Assembly (NCBI RefSeq): GCF_019278525.1
Contig: NZ_CP058986.1
Location: 4,107,001-4,171,000 of the forward strand
Direction of reading: 5' to 3'
Source: Polaribacter sp. HaHaR_3_91
GTDB taxonomy: Bacteria; Bacteroidota; Bacteroidia; Flavobacteriales; Flavobacteriaceae
Length of the DNA: 64,000 nt
A program made the translations under genes and the position numbers. Positions within the stretch are counted from its first letter, which is position 1. Each line of letters begins with the position of its first letter. The notes beneath the pieces were generated by a model, which saw only the letters and a list, made by a program, of their open reading frames with translations, ran no database searches and was not told where the DNA came from. This document shows, piece by piece, positions 17,220 through 26,229 of this stretch.

Positions 17220-18551
17220 TTATTCTAGAATCAATTCTCCAGAATAGAATTGTAATACTTTCGTTTTAAAAACATAATCGTATTTAGAGCGTATCATGGT
17301 AGCTTCTGCATTTACCAAACGGGTTCTTACTTGATCAAAATCAAACAAAGTAATGGTTCCGTAATTATAACGTTCTTGTGCATTTTTAAAAGCTTCTTTT
17401 TGTGCTTCTAAAGAAATGTTTGAAGCTTCGTAGGTTTTTAATGCAGACTTAACATCTAAAAAAGATTGTTCTATCGTTTGCTTTAAATTTAATTTTTCAC
17501 TTTCTAATTGAGTTTCAGAAATCTCTTTATTAATCATCGATTTAGCGACACTATTTTTTGTTTGAAATCTGTTAAAAATAGGAATACTAAGAGAAACACC
17601 TAATCCGTGTTGTAACCTATCTTCAAACTGGGCAAAGAAAGAAGAGTTCGTTTGATTTGGTAACAAGTTATTAAACTGATGATAATAAGAATTACCAGAA
17701 CTAACAGAATATGATAAAGTAGGTAAAAAAGCTCCTTTAGAAATATCAATATTTAAATCTGCATTTTCTATTGCCAATTTAGCTCTTTCTATTTCTGGCA
17801 TTTCCTCTAATGATTTTTCATATACGTCATCAGAATTTTTAAATAATAAAGTTGATGTAGGAGTACCAACATCTATAGAAGTAATATCGAAATTTTGAAC
17901 CGGTACTTGTAATAGTTGCGCTAAGTTTAACAAAGCTAAGTCTAACGCATTTTCTTGTGCAATAACATTTTGTAAGTCTGTAGCAGCTGTAGATTGCGCG
18001 TTTAAAAGATCTCCTTTAGCAATAACTCCAGAATTAAATCTACTCTCCGCAGCTTCAATTTGTTTTTTACTAATCTCATACTGCACTTTACCAGAACTTA
18101 AATTTTCTTTAGCAAATAATATATTTAAATAACCATTTACAACAAATAAAGAAATATCATTTTCTATCTTCTTTAAATCTAACAAACTAGACTTTACACC
18201 TAACTGAGCTTGTTTATAAGTGTTCGTATTTCTAAAACCATTAAAAATAATTCCACCACCAGATAAACTTAAACTAGATGAAAAATTATTTGTGTTTTTT
18301 AATACTCCGTTTTCATCTGAAGATAAACCTGCATTAAATCTTCCTCCAGTAGAAAGGTTTAAGTTTGGTAAAAAATTTCCCTTAGCAATAGCAACATCTT
18401 TTTTAGCTAGCTCTAAGCTTAATTTATTTTGTTGGATAGAAATATTTTTCTCTAAAGCTTGATCTACACATTCTTTAAGTGTCCATTGTTTCTGTGAAAA
18501 GGTAGTAATAGTGGTTAAAAAAGCTACAAATAGGATCAATTTAGTTTTCAA
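17220..18551 (-). CDS. TolC-family outer membrane efflux protein
   Basis: A 443-residue outer-membrane channel of the TolC family. There is a signal peptide (MKTKLILFVAFLTTITTFSQ) and two repeats of long amphipathic helices typical of the outer-membrane efflux domain. The first half starts WTLKECVDQALEKNISIQQ and the second ends near NAQERYNYGTITLFDFDQVRTRLVNAE. The inner-membrane pump and periplasmic adaptor are not adjacent in the window, so the substrate is unknown. It is terminated by a clear hairpin at 17178. It lies downstream of the cytochrome-oxidase cluster on the same strand but is separated by 122 bases. Confidence 0.92.
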   Translation of the reverse strand: MKTKLILFVAFLTTITTFSQKQWTLKECVDQALEKNISIQQNKLSLELAKKDVAIAKGNFLPNLNLSTGGRFNAGLSSDENGVLKNTNNFSSSLSLSGGGIIFNGFRNTNTYKQAQLGVKSSLLDLKKIENDISLFVVNGYLNILFAKENLSSGKVQYEISKKQIEAAESRFNSGVIAKGDLLNAQSTAATDLQNVIAQENALDLALLNLAQLLQVPVQNFDITSIDVGTPTSTLLFKNSDDVYEKSLEEMPEIERAKLAIENADLNIDISKGAFLPTLSYSVSSGNSYYHQFNNLLPNQTNSSFFAQFEDRLQHGLGVSLSIPIFNRFQTKNSVAKSMINKEISETQLESEKLNLKQTIEQSFLDVKSALKTYEASNISLEAQKEAFKNAQERYNYGTITLFDFDQVRTRLVNAEATMIRSKYDYVFKTKVLQFYSGELILE

Positions 18552-18673
18552 AACGTATTATTTTTTAGTTGATATAATATAGATTGTAATTACAAAAGAA
18601 TAACTTTTCTTTTGAAGTTAAAAATAAGACGACTAAAAGTAAAATTTGTTACAAAAAAAAAACACTTATAATC

Positions 18674-18895
18674 CTATTTCTCATTTATCCTTTTATATTT
18701 ATAAATTACAAAAAGCAAAAGACCTACTAAAAGATAGGGAAATACCATTAAATAGGTTATTCCATTATTAATACCTTCTGCCATAGAACTATCTCCATTT
18801 TCTACAACAGCTTTACACATTGCACATTGAGAAAATGAAATTTTCGATGTAAAAAACATCATCAAAAAAAATACTAAAACTCTTTTTTTATACAT
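18674..18895 (-). CDS. Small CxxC membrane protein of the SCO/DUF420 cluster
   Basis: A 73-residue protein with a signal peptide or first helix (KKRVLVFFLMMFFTSKISFS), a CAMCKAVVENG motif immediately after it, and one C-terminal membrane helix (YLMVFPYLLVGLLLFVIYKY). The CxxC would face the periplasm. It overlaps the DUF420 gene by 8 bases, so it is the last gene of the oxidase-maturation operon. I infer a metal or thiol role in oxidase assembly from context only. No named family was recognised with certainty. Confidence 0.75.
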   Translation of the reverse strand: MYKKRVLVFFLMMFFTSKISFSQCAMCKAVVENGDSSMAEGINNGITYLMVFPYLLVGLLLFVIYKYKRINEK

Positions 18896-19427
18896 AGTAA
18901 GGAGATATCATTAAATAGACAATTACACCAGTAACAGCAACATACAACCATAAAGGAAAAGTAAATTTGGCTATTTTTTTATGTTGTGGAAAATTACCCA
19001 ATTTTGCTCTCATATAAGTTGTGAGTACAAAAGGAATTACAATTATTGATAAAATAATATGCGTGAATAAAATAAAATAATAAACGTATTTTATAATCCC
19101 TTCTCCTCCAAAAGATGTAGAATTTGAACTCATATGATATCCAATATAAAGCAAAAGAAAAATAAGAGAACATGCTATTGCAACCGTATTAAGTTGCTCA
19201 TGTAATTTTATATTTCCTTTTTTAACTGCAATAACTGCCGCTATTAAAAGAACAGCTGTAACGCCATTGATAGAGGCATAAATTGGAGGTAAAAATGTTA
19301 ACGGTTCTACATTAAAACCTAAATCTTTTAGATTAACACCAAACAAAGCTGCAACAGCTATAGGAATTACAATGGATAAACCAGTTATAATTTTCTTATA
19401 CTTTTTTTCTTGTGCTAAATTACTCAT
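18888..19427 (-). CDS. DUF420 membrane protein
   Basis: A 179-residue protein with five predicted membrane helices. His residues lie at helix ends (LHEQLNTVAI, YHMSS, THIILSI, PQHKKIAKFTFPLWLYVAVTGVIVYLM), as in the DUF420 family. DUF420 proteins recur beside SCO and cytochrome-oxidase genes and are thought to help oxidase assembly or heme/copper handling; the biochemical role is not established. It overlaps the SCO gene by 8 bases and the CxxC gene by 8 bases, so translation is probably coupled. Confidence 0.9.
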   Translation of the reverse strand: MSNLAQEKKYKKIITGLSIVIPIAVAALFGVNLKDLGFNVEPLTFLPPIYASINGVTAVLLIAAVIAVKKGNIKLHEQLNTVAIACSLIFLLLYIGYHMSSNSTSFGGEGIIKYVYYFILFTHIILSIIVIPFVLTTYMRAKLGNFPQHKKIAKFTFPLWLYVAVTGVIVYLMISPYYV

Positions 19428-20121
19428 TCAACAAAATTTTAATATCTTCTTTTAATTCTTTAACCTGATCTGCAAAACCTTGTTCAGACAAAGCTCTGTA
19501 ATACATAATAGGATTACCGTACTCGTCTTTTCTAGATCTAATATTTCCTTCTTTATCTACCAAAGCAAATAAGCCAGAATGTTCAAAACCACCATGTTCT
19601 TCAGCACCTTTACCTGCAAACAGTTTAAAACCTTTATTAGCTAAATCATACACTACCTCTTCCCCTTTACCCGTTAATAAGTGCCAGTTTTTATGTGTAA
19701 TCTGATTCACTTTAGCATATTCCTTTAAAACTTCTGGAGTATCAATGTCTGGTGTTATAGAAAAAGAAGCTATTCCAAAATTATTATTGGAAGCAAATTT
19801 ATCTTGAATTGTTACCATTTTCTTATTCATTAGAGGACAAATGGTTGGACAAGTAGAAAAGAAAAATTCTACAACATACACCTTGCCTTCATAATCTTTA
19901 TTGCTAATAGTTGTTCCGTTTTGATCTATAAATTCAAAATCTGGAACTTTGTTAAATGTGTATAAGTCATTTTTGCTTGTTCCTTTTTTATCAACCTTAT
20001 TCAATCTATCTTCTTGGACAAGATCATTGTCGTTTATTCTGCTATCTAAGTTTCTAACAACATAAATTCCGAATAAAAGAATAATAAATGAAACACCTAT
20101 ATAAGAATACTTTTTGTTCAT
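19420..20121 (-). CDS. SCO1/SenC family copper chaperone for cytochrome oxidase
   Basis: A 233-residue membrane-anchored thioredoxin-fold protein that delivers copper to the CuA site of cytochrome c oxidase. There is one N-terminal helix (IGVSFIILLFGIYVV). The copper-binding CxxxC is in FFFSTCPTICPLMNKKM near residue 95, with a downstream His in GGFEHSGLFALVDKEGNIR. It overlaps both neighbours (ATGA-type overlap of 4 bases with the upstream gene, 8 bases with DUF420), marking a tight operon. Confidence 0.94.
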   Translation of the reverse strand: MNKKYSYIGVSFIILLFGIYVVRNLDSRINDNDLVQEDRLNKVDKKGTSKNDLYTFNKVPDFEFIDQNGTTISNKDYEGKVYVVEFFFSTCPTICPLMNKKMVTIQDKFASNNNFGIASFSITPDIDTPEVLKEYAKVNQITHKNWHLLTGKGEEVVYDLANKGFKLFAGKGAEEHGGFEHSGLFALVDKEGNIRSRKDEYGNPIMYYRALSEQGFADQVKELKEDIKILLNE

Positions 20122-20783
20122 AACCCTACTTCTTTTCTATCTGCTTTGTTCTTATTATTTTCTTTAAAAGCGGCATAATACTCGTAATAAAGTACCAATA
20201 CATCATCTTTTAATTTTGCGTTTAACACAGAAACTGAATTCATATTATAGCCAAATAATTTTCCATCAACACTATCTGCATCTTTCACTCTACCTCTTAG
20301 ATCTCCATTTTTATCAATCAAAAAAACATTAGATGTATACAAGTTAGATAATGTATCATTTGAATTAAACCCAGCGTGTAATGCTTTAATTTGTTCTTTA
20401 GAGCCTGCTGTAAATTTCCATTTTACCATATCCGTAAAAGCACCTATTTCTTTTTTTAGAACAGCTACCTCATTCTCTTTTCCTTCTGGATAAACAGCAA
20501 TGATTTGAAATTGATTATATTCTATAAATTTCTTATAAATTTTCTCATTCAAATTAAAGAATCCCCCCTTATTAGAATCCATATCGTTTCCTAAAAAACA
20601 AACAACAGAAATCTTGCCTTTAAATGTGTTTGATGAATCTAACGTAGAAATATCTACAACATTGCTTGTAACAACAGGTAGTTTGCTAAAATTATTTGTT
20701 CCGGTTGATAAAATTAAAAAACAAATTAATGGGAAAATAAAAAGTAAAAATAAAACAACTCTTTTTTTAGTAAGTTTCATCAT
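20118..20783 (-). CDS. Membrane-anchored thioredoxin-fold-like protein without the redox motif
   Basis: A 221-residue protein with one N-terminal helix (VVLFLLFIFPLICFLILS) and a periplasmic domain that follows the SCO/thioredoxin pattern. A strand and loop (KISVVCFLGNDMDSN) stand where SCO has its CxxxC. Later strands are IIAVYPEG, VFLIDKNGDLRGRVKDAD. The only cysteine near the active-site position is in VVCFLG, so there is no CxxC or CxxxC. It overlaps the SCO gene by 4 bases, suggesting joint work in oxidase assembly. The fold call is inference from the pattern. Confidence 0.7.
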   Translation of the reverse strand: MMKLTKKRVVLFLLFIFPLICFLILSTGTNNFSKLPVVTSNVVDISTLDSSNTFKGKISVVCFLGNDMDSNKGGFFNLNEKIYKKFIEYNQFQIIAVYPEGKENEVAVLKKEIGAFTDMVKWKFTAGSKEQIKALHAGFNSNDTLSNLYTSNVFLIDKNGDLRGRVKDADSVDGKLFGYNMNSVSVLNAKLKDDVLVLYYEYYAAFKENNKNKADRKEVGL

Positions 20784-20931
20784 TGTTAAAAATTATAAAT
20801 TAACCGCAAAAAGCGTAAAGTTTTTTTTTATCACCCCAGGTAAGTTCTTTCTAAGTCTTAATTGGTAATAAAGAAATTCTAGATATTTTATTGTTAGTCT
20901 TAGATTATAAGAACCTATATTTTGTATATAA

Positions 20932-20957
20932 AAAAAGGTGGTTAAAACCACCTTTTT
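20932..20957 (-). terminator. Hairpin terminator after cytochrome oxidase subunit IV
   Basis: A 12-bp inverted repeat AAAAAGGTGGTT / AACCACCTTTTT with an AA loop, 11 bases past the subunit IV stop. It separates the structural oxidase genes from the SCO/DUF420 maturation genes, so the latter may have their own promoter. Confidence 0.9.
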
Positions 20958-20968
20958 AAATTTTTAAA

Positions 20969-21310
20969 TTACCATTTTACAAGTGGTGCTAAAACGCTAT
21001 GTAAATAATTACCTTCTATTAAAAAAAGTGTTAATAAATAACAAATTAAGAAAACAGAGGTCCAAACTACAGAACGTCTTAACCATTTATTTTCTGCTTC
21101 TAAGTGCATAAATGCCCATGCAATGTAATAAGCCTTTACTAATGTTAAAATGATAAATATCCAGTTTAAAGGACTTGTACCTAAAATACTAGTAAGGTGT
21201 AAAGATGCTGGTTTTATAATACCTAATACAACCTCTACAGTAGTTATAAGTGTTAATAGTACTAAAACTATCCAGATTCTTTTTGTGTTTGATTCGTGTG
21301 CGTGTGCCAT
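20969..21310 (-). CDS. Cytochrome c oxidase subunit IV (caa3-type small subunit)
   Basis: A 113-residue protein with three membrane helices: RIWIVLVLLTLITTVEVVLG, the PLNWIFIILTLVKAYYIAWAFMHLE segment, and VVWTSVFLICYLLTLFLIEG. The conserved KAYYIAWAFMHL signature of prokaryotic cytochrome oxidase subunit IV (COX4_pro) is present. It stabilises the heme-copper oxidase complex in the inner membrane. It is the last structural gene of the minus-strand oxidase run. Subunits I and II are not in the window. Confidence 0.93.
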   Translation of the reverse strand: MAHAHESNTKRIWIVLVLLTLITTVEVVLGIIKPASLHLTSILGTSPLNWIFIILTLVKAYYIAWAFMHLEAENKWLRRSVVWTSVFLICYLLTLFLIEGNYLHSVLAPLVKW

Positions 21311-21397
21311 TTTTAATCTTATTTTAGATTCCTACTTTCACAGGAAAGACAATTTAATTAGAACTTTTAGGCAATGCCTAGAGGTCTTTATTTTTTT

Positions 21398-22411
21398 TTA
21401 TACTAAGTAGAAGAATGTGAATACAAATACCCAAACTAAATCTACAAAGTGCCAATACAACCCTACTTTCTCTACCATTTCATAATGTCCTCTACGCTCA
21501 TAAGTACCTAGTACTACGTTAAAGAAAATAATGATATTAATGATAATTCCAGAAAGTACGTGAAATCCGTGAAAACCTGTGATAAAGAAAAAGAAATCTG
21601 CAAAACTTGTGTTTCCATATTCATTAACTTTTAGGTTAGCTCCTTCAACAACCATTTTTGTTTTGGCTAACTGCGCCATTCCTTCTTCTCTAGAAAGGAT
21701 GATCTTTTGTTTTGTTGCTGGGTCAATCAATTCTGAACGAATTAATACGTCTGGATTTGATTTGTATGATTCCTGAATTTGAGCAACAGAATACGTAGCA
21801 ATCGCTTCTTCTTTCTCAAACCACAATCCGTTTTCTCTTTCGTGTAAGACTCTTCCGTCTGTTCTTTCTCCTACAACAAAATCAGACAATGCTATTTGAT
21901 GAAATATTGGTTCTCCATCGGCATCAACACCATCTTGTGTTGCAAATTGTAAAAGTCTACCATCTGTAGTTTTTACAGCACCATAAGTACCATTAATAAA
22001 GTTTTTCCATTCCCAAGCTTGAGAACCGATAAAAATTACTCCAAAAATAATAGTGGCAAACATGTACCAAGCTACTCTTTTTTGTTTCATTTGATGACCT
22101 GCATCAACGGCTAAAACCATTGTTACAGAAGATATAATAAGAATAAAGGTCATTAATGCAACATAATACATTGGTGCATGTACACCATGTAAACCAGGAA
22201 AATGTGTAAACACTTCATCGGCGATAGGCCAAGAATCCATAAATTTAAATCGTGTTAAACCGTAAGCGGCTAAAAACCCTGAAAAGGTTAAAGCATCAGA
22301 AACGATAAAAAACCACATCATCATTTTACCATAACTTGCTCCTAGTGGTTTTTGTGTACCACCATTCCAAGTATCTTTACCATCTGTAGGTATAGCAATA
22401 TTTGCTTCCAT
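21398..22411 (-). CDS. Cytochrome c oxidase subunit III with a large internal insertion
   Basis: A 337-residue heme-copper oxidase subunit III. Membrane helices include MMMWFFIVSDALTFSGFLAAYGL, MYYVALMTFILIISSVTMVLAV, and the C-terminal part with FFFFITGFHGFHVLSGI and YWHFVDLVWVFVFTFFYLV, which carry the conserved His residues. Between them lies about 125 hydrophilic residues (roughly 145-265) absent from ordinary subunit III proteins, which are near 200 residues. A shorter subunit III lies directly upstream at 22468. The two may be different oxidase-linked subunits of the same complex. Confidence 0.92.
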   Translation of the reverse strand: MEANIAIPTDGKDTWNGGTQKPLGASYGKMMMWFFIVSDALTFSGFLAAYGLTRFKFMDSWPIADEVFTHFPGLHGVHAPMYYVALMTFILIISSVTMVLAVDAGHQMKQKRVAWYMFATIIFGVIFIGSQAWEWKNFINGTYGAVKTTDGRLLQFATQDGVDADGEPIFHQIALSDFVVGERTDGRVLHERENGLWFEKEEAIATYSVAQIQESYKSNPDVLIRSELIDPATKQKIILSREEGMAQLAKTKMVVEGANLKVNEYGNTSFADFFFFITGFHGFHVLSGIIINIIIFFNVVLGTYERRGHYEMVEKVGLYWHFVDLVWVFVFTFFYLV

Positions 22412-22467
22412 ATAATAATCTCTGTTAATTAATTCTTAGTTAGTTTGCCAAAAATAACTATTTTTCA

Positions 22468-23055
22468 TCACCTAATAAAATAGAAAAAGAAAAATAGATA
22501 AATCCATAGTATATCTACAAAATGCCAAAAGATTGCACCTAGTTCAAACCCAAGCATATTGTCTGATTTGTATTTGTATTTAAAATGATTATAAATAACA
22601 ACCAAAAGCACTAGAACACCTGCCAACAGGTGTAAAATATGCATAAATGTAATTCCTATTATAAAAGATGTTGATACAGTACTCTCTGGTCCTGTAAAAA
22701 ATAACCCTACACTTTTTAACTGATTAAAGCCTACATATTGTTGCCAAATAAACCCTATCCCTAACAATAAAGTAACAACAATCATCACTAAAGAGAGCTG
22801 TCTTTTATCATTTTTTAAGAATTTTTGTGAGAAAAAAAGCGTAATACTACTTGCAATAATTAAAAATGTACTGATATAAAATGATTGCGGTAAGTTAAAA
22901 GTAACCCAATCATCTCTTTCCATACTTATTACATAAGCACTTGTTAGTCCTGCAAAAAACATCACCATACTAATCATGGAAATCCATAACATAGGTTTTG
23001 CAGTCTTTTTCTTAGCAATCACTAATTCTTCTTCTATTCTCTGTTCTCTTACCAT
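22468..23055 (-). CDS. Cytochrome c oxidase subunit III (short form)
   Basis: A 195-residue heme-copper oxidase subunit III with five membrane helices: MLWISMISMVMFFAGLTSAYV, SFYISTFLIIASSITLFFS, LSLVMIVVTLLLGIGFIW, and FIIGITFMHILHLLAGVLVLLVV. The conserved C-terminal FWHFVDILWIYLFFFFYFI is present. The length is typical. It begins 2 bases after heme O synthase stops, so the two are cotranscribed. It precedes the longer subunit III gene. Confidence 0.94.
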   Translation of the reverse strand: MVREQRIEEELVIAKKKTAKPMLWISMISMVMFFAGLTSAYVISMERDDWVTFNLPQSFYISTFLIIASSITLFFSQKFLKNDKRQLSLVMIVVTLLLGIGFIWQQYVGFNQLKSVGLFFTGPESTVSTSFIIGITFMHILHLLAGVLVLLVVIYNHFKYKYKSDNMLGFELGAIFWHFVDILWIYLFFFFYFIR

Positions 23056-23057
23056 TA

Positions 23058-23960
23058 TTAATGTAAAAATTTATCAACTACGTATACAATTTGCACTACT
23101 GTAATATATAAAACACTAGACAACATTAATTTTCTAGCATCAACGTTATCTTCACTTTTATGCAACTTAACACCAAAATATAACATATATACTCCTAAAA
23201 GAGCAACAATTACAGCTGTTATTGGGTGAATGTAAAATGCTCCAGATAATTTTAAAACTGGAGAAATCGATACCAATATCATTATTACTGTGTAAAAAAT
23301 AATCTGTTTTACGGCTCCTTTATTTTTTTGCCCCATTGGCAACATATTAAAACCTGCTTTTTTATACTCTTCATGTTGTAACCAACCAATAGCCCAAAAA
23401 TGTGGAAACTGCCAGAAAAACTGAATCATAAACAAAAAACCTGCTTCCATACCAAATTGATTGGTAGCAGCTACCCAACCTAACATAAAAGGAATGGCTC
23501 CCGGAATGGCACCAACAAAAACAGATAAAGGTGTTACTGGTTTTAAAGGTGTATAAACACTTGTATATAAAAATATGGAAATAGCACCAAACAAAGCTGT
23601 TTTAGCGTTGATACTATATAATATTGACAACCCAGATACTGTAAATAGTATTGCAATTGTAAGCGCAACATTAACAGACATTCTACCGGTTGGTAAAGGT
23701 CTATTTTGCGTACGTTTCATAATAAGGTCTGTATCTTTTTCTATGATTTGATTAAATGCATTTGATGCACCAACCATAAAAAAACCTCCAATGGCTAACA
23801 TTAAAAGCGTAAAATAATTTACAACATCTATAGCCAATAAATAACCGGCAACGGAAGAAAATACAACACTTAATGACAAACCAACTTTTGTAAGTTGTTT
23901 AAAGTCTGAAATTATAGCTTGCATAGATATTTTATTGTCTGTAATTACTGTTGATTCCAT
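23058..23960 (-). CDS. ctaB: Protoheme IX farnesyltransferase (heme O synthase)
   Basis: A 300-residue UbiA-family membrane prenyltransferase that attaches farnesyl to heme B to make heme O for cytochrome oxidase. The first Asp-rich motif is NAFNQIIEKDTDLIMKRT near residue 90 (N-x-x-x-D-x-x-D type), with the following RPLPTGRMS. The second polar loop includes WAIGWLQHEEYKKAGFNMLP. Eight or nine membrane helices are visible. It is the first gene of the oxidase run, with a -7 box 17 bases upstream of the ATG. Confidence 0.96.
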   Translation of the reverse strand: MESTVITDNKISMQAIISDFKQLTKVGLSLSVVFSSVAGYLLAIDVVNYFTLLMLAIGGFFMVGASNAFNQIIEKDTDLIMKRTQNRPLPTGRMSVNVALTIAILFTVSGLSILYSINAKTALFGAISIFLYTSVYTPLKPVTPLSVFVGAIPGAIPFMLGWVAATNQFGMEAGFLFMIQFFWQFPHFWAIGWLQHEEYKKAGFNMLPMGQKNKGAVKQIIFYTVIMILVSISPVLKLSGAFYIHPITAVIVALLGVYMLYFGVKLHKSEDNVDARKLMLSSVLYITVVQIVYVVDKFLH

Positions 23961-23977
23961 TCTATAAAAATAGTTTG

Positions 23978-23985
23978 CAAAGATA
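23978..23985 (-). promoter_or_regulatory. Candidate -7 box of the oxidase operon
   Basis: The minus strand reads TATCTTTG (TAnnTTTG), 17 bases before the ctaB ATG. Confidence 0.5.
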
Positions 23986-24041
23986 TTTGATAATTATGAC
24001 TTTACCATCCTTTTAGTTGGGTTTTAACTATAAATAAAAAA

Positions 24042-24063
24042 CCCACTCAATAAATTGAGTGGG
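24042..24063 (-). terminator. Terminator of the deoC-acyltransferase-remB operon
   Basis: A 10-bp stem CCCACTCAAT / ATTGAGTGGG with an AA loop. On the minus strand it is followed by TTTTTTATTT, about 100 bases beyond the remB stop. Confidence 0.88.
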
Positions 24064-24161
24064 AAAATTGCTATGAAAAAGAAAAAGTGTGACTTAATTA
24101 AAAATCACACTGCAAATGTATGTATAATACTCTTATGTTTTTCTTAAAAAAATATTAAAAT

Positions 24162-26228
24162 TTAAAAATCGAAATACCAATTAAACAAATCGGCTCTTAC
24201 CCCTACTGAAAACCAAACATTAGAACCAGATGGATAACTTGTTAAATCTGAATCTGAAGAGAAGTTTCTGTAAGATAAACCCGCAAATAGATTCGTATTC
24301 GTAGAAGGATTTATTAAATAATTGGCTTGTACGTCTGCAATAAAGACATTTGCAGCATTACCTTGTGCAAGCTCTATACCCGTATCTGACAATCTATCGT
24401 TATAAGATTGATAAATATCACCACCATAACTTATTGCCTGATCTTCTAAATCGAATCCCTTTTTACCTACAATAATTTTTGCACTACCACTCCATCTATC
24501 TTTTTTATATCTAGCAATAGCAATTGCTTCCCAAAAGTTAGCACCCCACAAATGCCCAAGAGGCTGACTGTAATTACCGTAATTTAATATTGGTGATTTA
24601 TGTGCAAAGGTATAAGGACGAGCACGATTGTACTCTAACTGTAAAAATAAGTTTTCTACTTTAAAAGCATCAAAGTATTTTACACCTAATTGATATGCGA
24701 ATTTATGTTTCCAATCGCTCATGTCACTAAAGTTCCCTACAGAAAACTCATCAATTACTAATTGAGAATATAAAGAGACATTATTATTTAGCTTATATTT
24801 TCCTGTTAAACCAATAATTGCGTTTCCAGAATCTTCACCTCTATTAAATTCTAAAGACCTATAAAATATAAGTGGGTTTAAGAAACCAGCATCCATTCCA
24901 TTCTCTCCGGCAGAAATTGCAGTTTCAAAAAAGCCTAAATTTAATTTATCTGTAACATTCACACTTAAATAATGAGCTGCGACATACTTTCTTGCATGTT
25001 CATTAGGATCTGATACTGAACTTAAAGATGGTTCTGTATTCCACATCCAAATATTGGTGTATTGTATTTTCCAAATATCTAATTTCATTTTTAAATAAGT
25101 AGTTGGAGAAGAAACATCAGACAAAATAAAAGATCTATATCCATCTCCTATAAAGTTTTTACCGTTTCCAAACTGAAACTGCATGTATTTATTTGGTGTA
25201 TATGCCAAATAGCCTTCTGCAACAGGGTAATCGTGTGAATCCTCTTTAAACCCTTTTGTCTTCCCCCTTCCAGGAACTAAACCTTCGGAATTTTGGGGTC
25301 TTACATTGGCTGCATTATTTGTTACAAAGCTATTTACATATTCTGCAAACCTACCTTGACTTTCTGCATAAGTAGTAGAAAATGAAAAGTTGTTTCCAAT
25401 TTCTCCATTTACATTTACAATTCTAGAATTATTAAAGGTGTAATCTACATCAGAATTGTCTTTTCCCATTTGAACATCAAACAGCAAATCTACCGTAAGC
25501 CAATAATCGTCTTTTTTTACTTGTACCAAATGCTCATTCCAGACCTTTTTACCTAACCAAGTTTCTTTATTTGGTTTTAAAAATTTCTTTTTTTCTTTAG
25601 TTAAATCGTAATATGGCTTTATATCATCATAAGTATAAGGTTTAGACGCGGTGTGCGTTCCTTTTGCTTTGTGCAACGCAAATTCATAATCTACATAGCT
25701 TCTATGTGTAAAAGGTATGTTTAGTTTACTACTATGTTCTAAAAAAGTAGAGTCTGCAATTCTCTTTTTTGCTACAACATCTATTAAGCTTTCTTTTTTA
25801 ATTTCTAATGTAGTATTGTCTACAACAACATCACTATCATTCGTTAAAGGAAATTTAATAGGAAGCTCGAATTTCATTTCTATTGCATGGTCATTATACC
25901 AAGCAGGTTTAATTTTCGAAAACACCTTAAAAGCTCTCTTTACTTCGTCTCTAATTTCATCGAAAGGCGTGTCTACATAAATTAATTTAAACTCCCCTTC
26001 TGCTGTAACAGCAAAAATAGTATTGGCAGAACCAACAAAACCTTCTTCTTTTGCAATTGCCGGTGTTTCAAACTCTGCAAAAAACAGTTCTCTTGTTTGG
26101 GCATAGAAACAATCTTTTAAAGATTGAACTTCTACATCTTTACAAGCATCAAAAACGGGGTACTTTTCTTCTTGAGCAAAATATATTGAGGGAAATAATA
26201 AAACTAGAAATATGTATTTTTTTATCAT
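24162..26228 (-). CDS. remB: Gliding motility outer membrane protein RemB-like
   Basis: A 688-residue exported protein with a signal peptide (KKYIFLVLLFPSIYFAQ) and two parts. Residues about 22-118 form a domain that parallels the C-terminal domain of the TonB-like proteins in this window (YPVFDAC...DCF at the start, FELPIKFPL at the end). Residues about 200-688 are a beta-barrel-like region with the RemB/Wzi-like pattern (GNGKNFIGDGYRSFILSD; GHLWGANFWEAIAIARYKK). RemB is an outer-membrane protein linked to gliding in Flavobacterium johnsoniae. The family assignment is from recognition, and the motility role here is inferred. The stop is followed by an operon terminator. Confidence 0.8.
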   Translation of the reverse strand: MIKKYIFLVLLFPSIYFAQEEKYPVFDACKDVEVQSLKDCFYAQTRELFFAEFETPAIAKEEGFVGSANTIFAVTAEGEFKLIYVDTPFDEIRDEVKRAFKVFSKIKPAWYNDHAIEMKFELPIKFPLTNDSDVVVDNTTLEIKKESLIDVVAKKRIADSTFLEHSSKLNIPFTHRSYVDYEFALHKAKGTHTASKPYTYDDIKPYYDLTKEKKKFLKPNKETWLGKKVWNEHLVQVKKDDYWLTVDLLFDVQMGKDNSDVDYTFNNSRIVNVNGEIGNNFSFSTTYAESQGRFAEYVNSFVTNNAANVRPQNSEGLVPGRGKTKGFKEDSHDYPVAEGYLAYTPNKYMQFQFGNGKNFIGDGYRSFILSDVSSPTTYLKMKLDIWKIQYTNIWMWNTEPSLSSVSDPNEHARKYVAAHYLSVNVTDKLNLGFFETAISAGENGMDAGFLNPLIFYRSLEFNRGEDSGNAIIGLTGKYKLNNNVSLYSQLVIDEFSVGNFSDMSDWKHKFAYQLGVKYFDAFKVENLFLQLEYNRARPYTFAHKSPILNYGNYSQPLGHLWGANFWEAIAIARYKKDRWSGSAKIIVGKKGFDLEDQAISYGGDIYQSYNDRLSDTGIELAQGNAANVFIADVQANYLINPSTNTNLFAGLSYRNFSSDSDLTSYPSGSNVWFSVGVRADLFNWYFDF

Positions 26229-26229
26229 C

